NCBI GenBank assembly: GCA_002369295.1
Contig: DFDR01000147.1
Location: forward strand, 1-8,911
Reading direction: 5' to 3'
From: Desulfovibrionaceae bacterium UBA3823
Lineage (GTDB): Bacteria > Desulfobacterota > Desulfovibrionia > Desulfovibrionales > Desulfovibrionaceae
Length of the DNA: 8,911 bases
Part shown: piece by piece, positions 5,786 to 8,911 of the stretch
Layout: each line of letters opens with the position of its first letter
How positions within the stretch are numbered: position 1 is the stretch's first letter
The notes under the pieces: model-generated
Databases searched by the model: none
Seen by the model: the letters and a program-made list of their open reading frames with translations, nothing else
Told to the model about the DNA's origin: nothing
Translations under genes and position numbers: made by a program

Positions 5786-5860
5786 TGGCTGGGATGGCAG
5801 GATTTGAACCTGCGCATGACGGAGCCAAAACCCGTTGCCTTACCCCTTGGCTACATCCCA
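5786..5860 (-). tRNA. tRNA-Gln, anticodon TTG
   Basis: The 75-nt gene folds into a full cloverleaf: acceptor TGGGATG/CATCCCA, discriminator G and encoded CCA, D-arm GCC/GGC, anticodon stem ACGGG/TCCGT with loop TTTTGGC (anticodon at 5828-5826), and T-arm GCAGG-TTCAAAT-CCTGC. It closely resembles E. coli tRNA-Gln in length and D-arm. Its 5' end overlaps the last ten bases of ispE. It is embedded in the operon between ispE and prs, the same place as in Pseudomonas, so it is probably cut from a polycistronic transcript by RNase P and 3' processing enzymes. Confidence 0.98.
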
Positions 5861-6810
5861 GTGCAGATGCGCATGCGCCGGACCGGCCAGACGGCCGACA
5901 GCGCTTCGCAGGCCCTCTCGGCGCCGGCGGAATCCTGGAACAGGCCGAAGACGCTGGAGCCGCTGCCGCTCATGGAAGCGGCGGCCGCGCCGAGGGAAAG
6001 AAGCCTGTCCTTGACCTCGGCAATCTCCGGATAGCTGGGGAAAACCGCCAGCTCCAGATCATTGCGCGCAGTGAAGCCTCGAGAACCCAAGAGAGAGGAT
6101 TGCTTATCTTCTGTCCCCGACTTTGTCAAGGGCTTTTCGCTCCCGCCGGCGCGGGCGTCCCGTGCGTCTGGCCTCACCCCGCACAGCCTGTCCCAGGTCT
6201 GGTAGGCCCAGGGCGTGGAGACCGCAATCTTCGGCGTCACGAGCACCAGATCCCTGCCGGGCAGGTCCAGCGCGACCGGCTCCAAAACGTCGCCTATGCC
6301 GGTGACGCGCATGGGGGCGTCCTGGAGGAAGAAGGGCACGTCCGCGCCCACGCGGGCCGCTATGGCCAGCAGCCTGCCCTCGTCCACCCGGCCTTCGGCA
6401 AGGCGCTGGAGGTGCCTGAGCAGGCAGGCCGCGTCGGCGCTGCCTCCGCCGAGGCCGGCGCCCCAGGGGACGCCCTTCTTCAGCTCCACGGCAAGGCCGA
6501 TGGCAAGCCCCGTTGCCTCCCTGAACTTGCGCCAGGCCCGGACAAGGGTGTTGTCCTCCTCGTCCACGCCCTCGGCCGCGCACGCGACCCGGATGGCCGG
6601 CTCCGGGATGCGCCAGACGAGCAGCTCGTCGCAGGGCTCGGGAAGCGGGATGAAGACGGAGTCGAGCAGGTGGTAGCCGTCGGGGCGCCTGCCTGTGATG
6701 GCAAGGCCGTAGTTGATCTTGCAGCCCGCCCTGAGGCGGACGGGCTCGTCCCGGCCAGCCCCAGCTTCTGCCGGGCCTTGGACCCCTTTGGGGCGCGCTG
6801 TGGGATGCAT
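5851..6810 (-). CDS. ispE: 4-diphosphocytidyl-2-C-methyl-D-erythritol kinase
   Basis: IspE phosphorylates CDP-methylerythritol in the MEP pathway to isoprenoid precursors. It is a GHMP kinase. The 319-residue protein has K31 (GCKINYGL), RRPDGYHLLDS with H47, the ATP-binding motif PWGAGLGGGSADAA (115-128), catalytic D157 in VGADVPFF and the C-terminal SGSGSS motif (281-286). It is longer than the usual 280-290 because of an N-terminal extension of about 21 residues and a long linker at about 211-247 (GSEKPLTKSGTEDKQSSLLG) encoded by DNA poorer in GC than its surroundings. The ATG at 6810 follows AGGAG by five bases, and that site overlaps the hslV stop codon, so translation is probably coupled. 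The TAG stop lies inside tRNA-Gln: the last two sense codons and the stop are read from the acceptor stem. Confidence 0.95.
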   Translation of the reverse strand: MHPTARPKGVQGPAEAGAGRDEPVRLRAGCKINYGLAITGRRPDGYHLLDSVFIPLPEPCDELLVWRIPEPAIRVACAAEGVDEEDNTLVRAWRKFREATGLAIGLAVELKKGVPWGAGLGGGSADAACLLRHLQRLAEGRVDEGRLLAIAARVGADVPFFLQDAPMRVTGIGDVLEPVALDLPGRDLVLVTPKIAVSTPWAYQTWDRLCGVRPDARDARAGGSEKPLTKSGTEDKQSSLLGSRGFTARNDLELAVFPSYPEIAEVKDRLLSLGAAAASMSGSGSSVFGLFQDSAGAERACEALSAVWPVRRMRICTGM

Positions 6811-6818
6811 GGGCTCTC

Positions 6819-7388
6819 CTAGAGCGTTTCCACGGTGAAGTTGCCGTTGGTGTAGACGCAGATTTCGCTGGCGATGGCCATGGCGCCGCGGACGATGGCC
6901 TCGGCGTCGAGGTCGGCGTGGCGCAGGAGCGCGCGGGCGGCCGCCAGGGCGTAGGGGCCGCCGGAGCCTATGGCGGCCGCGTCGTCGTCGGGCTCGATGA
7001 CGTCGCCCGTGCCGGAGAGCAGGAGGATGTGCTCCTTGTCCGCCAGCAGGAGCATGGCCTCGAGCTTCTGCAGGTACTTGTCGCGGCGCCACTGCTTGGT
7101 GAGCTCGACGGCCGCGCGCACGAGGCTGCCGTGGTACTCCTTGAGCTTGGCCTCGAAGAGCTCGAAGAGGGTGAAGGCGTCCGCCGTGGCGCCGGCGAAG
7201 CCGGCGAGGATCTTGCCGTCCTCCCCGACGCGGCGCAGCTTGCGGGCGGTGTGCTTCATGATCATGTTCTGGCCGAGGGTCACCTGGCCGTCGCCGGCCA
7301 TGGCCACGACGCCGTCCTTCTTGACGGCGAGGATGGTGGTGGCGTGCAGGGACGCGTCGCCGAAGTATGAGCCTAGAGCTTTTTCCAT
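6819..7388 (-). CDS. hslV: ATP-dependent protease subunit HslV (with N-terminal leader)
   Basis: HslV is the dodecameric threonine protease that works with the HslU ATPase to degrade cytoplasmic proteins. The 189-residue protein matches throughout: [24 protein letters not shown] (17-40), [26 protein letters not shown], the GSGGPYA motif (141-147) and [14 protein letters not shown] at the end. The nucleophile is expected to be T17; conserved D33 and K50 are present. The 16-residue leader before TT must be removed to free the threonine. HATT-type leaders occur in Firmicutes HslV, but this one is longer, and there is no in-frame ATG, GTG or TTG nearer to TT. The ATG at 7388 lies inside the end of the M48 gene (16-nt overlap) behind a weak AAGAG site, suggesting translational coupling. 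hslU is not in the window. Confidence 0.95.
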   Translation of the reverse strand: MEKALGSYFGDASLHATTILAVKKDGVVAMAGDGQVTLGQNMIMKHTARKLRRVGEDGKILAGFAGATADAFTLFELFEAKLKEYHGSLVRAAVELTKQWRRDKYLQKLEAMLLLADKEHILLLSGTGDVIEPDDDAAAIGSGGPYALAAARALLRHADLDAEAIVRGAMAIASEICVYTNGNFTVETL

Positions 7389-8815
7389 ATCTCTTTTCTT
7401 TCCTTGTAGACGGTGTCGAGGCGCTTGAACTCCTGCGGGTTCTGGCCCTGGAGGGCCTTGGCCTTGTCGAAGTAGCGGCCGGCGAGCTCCTTTTTGTGGG
7501 CGTAGAGGGCGGCGTAGCACAGGTGCACGTAGGCGAGGCCCTGCCGGCCGCCGGCGCCGTAGCTCTTGCCGAGGGACTCGTGCACGTCGGACTCCTCGGG
7601 CACGTAGCGCAGGACTTCCCTGAACTCGGCCTGCGCCTGGGGCCGGCGCCCCTCGTCGTCCAGCATGCGGGCGAGGAAGTACTTGGCCATGTAGTCGCGC
7701 GGATCCTTCTGCAGCGCCTGGCCGAGCAAGAGGCCGGCCCTGCCCGCGTCGCCCTTGCGGTAGTGGAAGATGCCGGCCTCGCGCAGCACAAGGGGATCGC
7801 GGGGATCCTTGGCCATGGCGGCCTCGAAGCAGCGGGACGCCTCGCTGACGTTGTTGAGCCTGGAATAGACCATGCCCCGGCCCATGAGGGAGAGGGCGTC
7901 CTGGCCGCGGAAGCGCTGCAGGGCCTGGCTGGGATCGCCGTGGCGTCCCCAGAGCAGCACCTGCATGCGCTTGAAGCGGGTGTCGTCGCAGGTTCTTGCC
8001 TGGATGCTGCGGGGCAGGGTCTGGATGCGGGCGCCGATGCCGTTGATGCGGTCGCCGATGTCGGGGTGCGTGGAGAGGTAGGCCGGCACCCGCGATCCGC
8101 TCATCCAGCTCTTCTGGCGCAGGATCTTGAAGCCGCCCACCATGCCCGAGGGCGGATAGCCCGCCTTGGCGAGGTACTGCAGGCCGACCTGGTCGGCCTC
8201 GGTCTCGTCGGCGCGGGAGTAGTTGAGCATGGCCGCCTGGCCGGCGCTCAGGGAGGCCGTGGCGATGGCGCCGCCGGCTCCGCCGCCGGCGGCAATGCCG
8301 GCCACGGCGAGCAGGAGGGAGCCGAGGGTCACTATCTGCGCGCGCTCGAGGCGGCTGGCCACGTGGCGCTGGGTGACGTGGGCGAGCTCGTGGCAGAGCA
8401 CGCCGGCCACCTGGGCCTCGCTTTCAAAGTGCATGAGCAGGCCCGTGAAGACGTAGACGTAGCCGCCGGGCACCGCGAAGGCGTTCATGGCATTGTGCAG
8501 GATGACGCCGGTCTGGAAGGCGAAGGGCTGGGGCGGGATGGCCTTGGAGATGCGCGCCACGAGCCCCTTCACGTAGTCGCTGATCTCGGGATCCTGCACC
8601 ATGGGCAGGGAGGAGCGCACGAGCACGTCGAACTTGCGGCCCATCTCCTTCTCGTCCTTGAGCGTCACGCCCCCGAAGTAGAAGGCCTGGGCGCAGGGCG
8701 CGAAGACGAGGGACCAGACCATGATCGCGCAAAGCGAGGCCGCCAGCAGGCGGGAAAGGCGTGAGGGGCGGGCGCGGCTGGCGCTGCTGGTGCGGAAAGA
8801 CGTGTCGCGGGACAA
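7373..8815 (-). CDS. Exported M48 family zinc metallopeptidase with TPR repeats (BepA/YfgC-like)
   Basis: The 480-residue protein resembles periplasmic BepA, which degrades or chaperones misassembled outer-membrane proteins. A signal peptide spans residues 1-44 (basic start, hydrophobic core [17 protein letters not shown], likely cleavage after AQA). The M48 domain follows with HELAH (H142, E143, H146), a likely third zinc ligand E206 (DETEAD) and H250 (STHPD), which matches the regulatory BepA His. A hydrophobic, glycine-rich stretch (161-190) in this domain may be membrane-associating. TPR-like helices fill about 305-455 (for example [32 protein letters not shown]). The start is a TTG at 8815, chosen because AAGGAGG stands eight bases upstream and the signal peptide starts there. 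Its 3' end overlaps hslV by 16 nt. First visible gene of the operon. The BepA-like role is inferred from architecture. Confidence 0.9.
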   Translation of the reverse strand: MSRDTSFRTSSASRARPSRLSRLLAASLCAIMVWSLVFAPCAQAFYFGGVTLKDEKEMGRKFDVLVRSSLPMVQDPEISDYVKGLVARISKAIPPQPFAFQTGVILHNAMNAFAVPGGYVYVFTGLLMHFESEAQVAGVLCHELAHVTQRHVASRLERAQIVTLGSLLLAVAGIAAGGGAGGAIATASLSAGQAAMLNYSRADETEADQVGLQYLAKAGYPPSGMVGGFKILRQKSWMSGSRVPAYLSTHPDIGDRINGIGARIQTLPRSIQARTCDDTRFKRMQVLLWGRHGDPSQALQRFRGQDALSLMGRGMVYSRLNNVSEASRCFEAAMAKDPRDPLVLREAGIFHYRKGDAGRAGLLLGQALQKDPRDYMAKYFLARMLDDEGRRPQAQAEFREVLRYVPEESDVHESLGKSYGAGGRQGLAYVHLCYAALYAHKKELAGRYFDKAKALQGQNPQEFKRLDTVYKERKEIWKKL

Positions 8816-8823
8816 GGCAGAAG

Positions 8824-8830
8824 CCTCCTT
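8824..8830 (-). promoter_or_regulatory. Ribosome binding site deciding the TTG start of the M48 peptidase
   Basis: AAGGAGG on the minus strand, eight bases before TTG at 8815. No in-frame ATG near the signal peptide has a comparable site, so a TTG start is the best reading. Confidence 0.75.
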
Positions 8831-8862
8831 GCAGGCCTGGCGGCTGCGGGATGCACGGGCGT

Positions 8863-8898
8863 GGCGGGAAGGGCGGGAATGGCGGGAAGGGCGGAGGG
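8863..8898. repeat. 9-bp tandem repeat, four units, upstream of the M48 gene
   Basis: GGCGGGAAG, GGCGGGAAT, GGCGGGAAG and GGCGGAGGG are head to tail on the plus strand. The array ends 47 nt upstream of the M48 start codon, in what should be its promoter or leader region. On the sense strand it is C/T-rich. No promoter hexamers are visible in the 96 nt before the window ends. Confidence 0.65.
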
Positions 8899-8911
8899 CG
8901 CGGGGCCTGGG

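Noticed and set aside
5826..5860. Possible pseudogene tRNA because it overlaps ispE
   Set aside because: All stems pair, conserved loop bases and CCA are present, and the anticodon loop is normal, so it is a functional-looking tRNA-Gln.
7367..8764. Plus-strand open frame of 465 codons antisense to the M48 gene
   Set aside because: Shadow of a well-supported gene with signal peptide, HELAH motif and TPRs on the other strand.

Overview
The window is a compact, high-GC bacterial chromosome segment with every recognisable gene on the minus strand. Read in the direction of transcription (high to low coordinates) it encodes: an exported M48 metallopeptidase with TPR repeats, the HslV protease subunit, IspE (MEP isoprenoid pathway), tRNA-Gln(TTG), Prs (PRPP synthetase), ribosomal protein L25/Ctc (rplY), an alpha/beta hydrolase, an unrecognised 74-residue acidic protein, peptidyl-tRNA hydrolase (pth), and the N-terminal three quarters of Rho, which runs off the left edge. 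The order ispE - tRNA-Gln - prs - rplY - pth is a widely conserved proteobacterial housekeeping cluster (I recall the same order in Pseudomonas). HslV of the HATT type, long L25/Ctc, and rho just downstream of pth point from memory to Desulfovibrionaceae (Desulfovibrio-like sulfate reducers). The genus is an inference.

Right part (4018-8911): one probable operon. M48 peptidase and hslV overlap by 16 nt, hslV and ispE are 8 nt apart, and ispE ends inside the tRNA-Gln gene, so the stop codon of ispE is made of tRNA nucleotides 8-10. prs follows 53 nt after the tRNA and rplY 70 nt after prs. A textbook intrinsic terminator (4018-4049) closes the unit. The gene set is envelope protein quality control, cytoplasmic proteolysis, isoprenoid precursors, PRPP supply and translation.

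Left part (1-4017): genes are more widely spaced. The hydrolase starts only 41 nt after the terminator. A 202-nt spacer follows with two strong hairpins and a pair of 14-bp direct repeats just upstream of the 74-aa gene. A 430-nt gene-free stretch with tandem repeats and dyads precedes pth, and a 672-nt gene-free stretch precedes rho. That last leader carries the most striking non-coding signal: in the rho transcript, 69 nt of which 67 are pyrimidines (38 C, 29 U, 2 G), a candidate Rho-utilisation tract that could let Rho control its own synthesis.

I see no CRISPR array, insertion sequence, prophage or defence system. The window is essentially a housekeeping region. Its points of interest are the ispE/tRNA overlap, the rho leader, and the insertion of a hydrolase plus an orphan small gene between rplY and pth.
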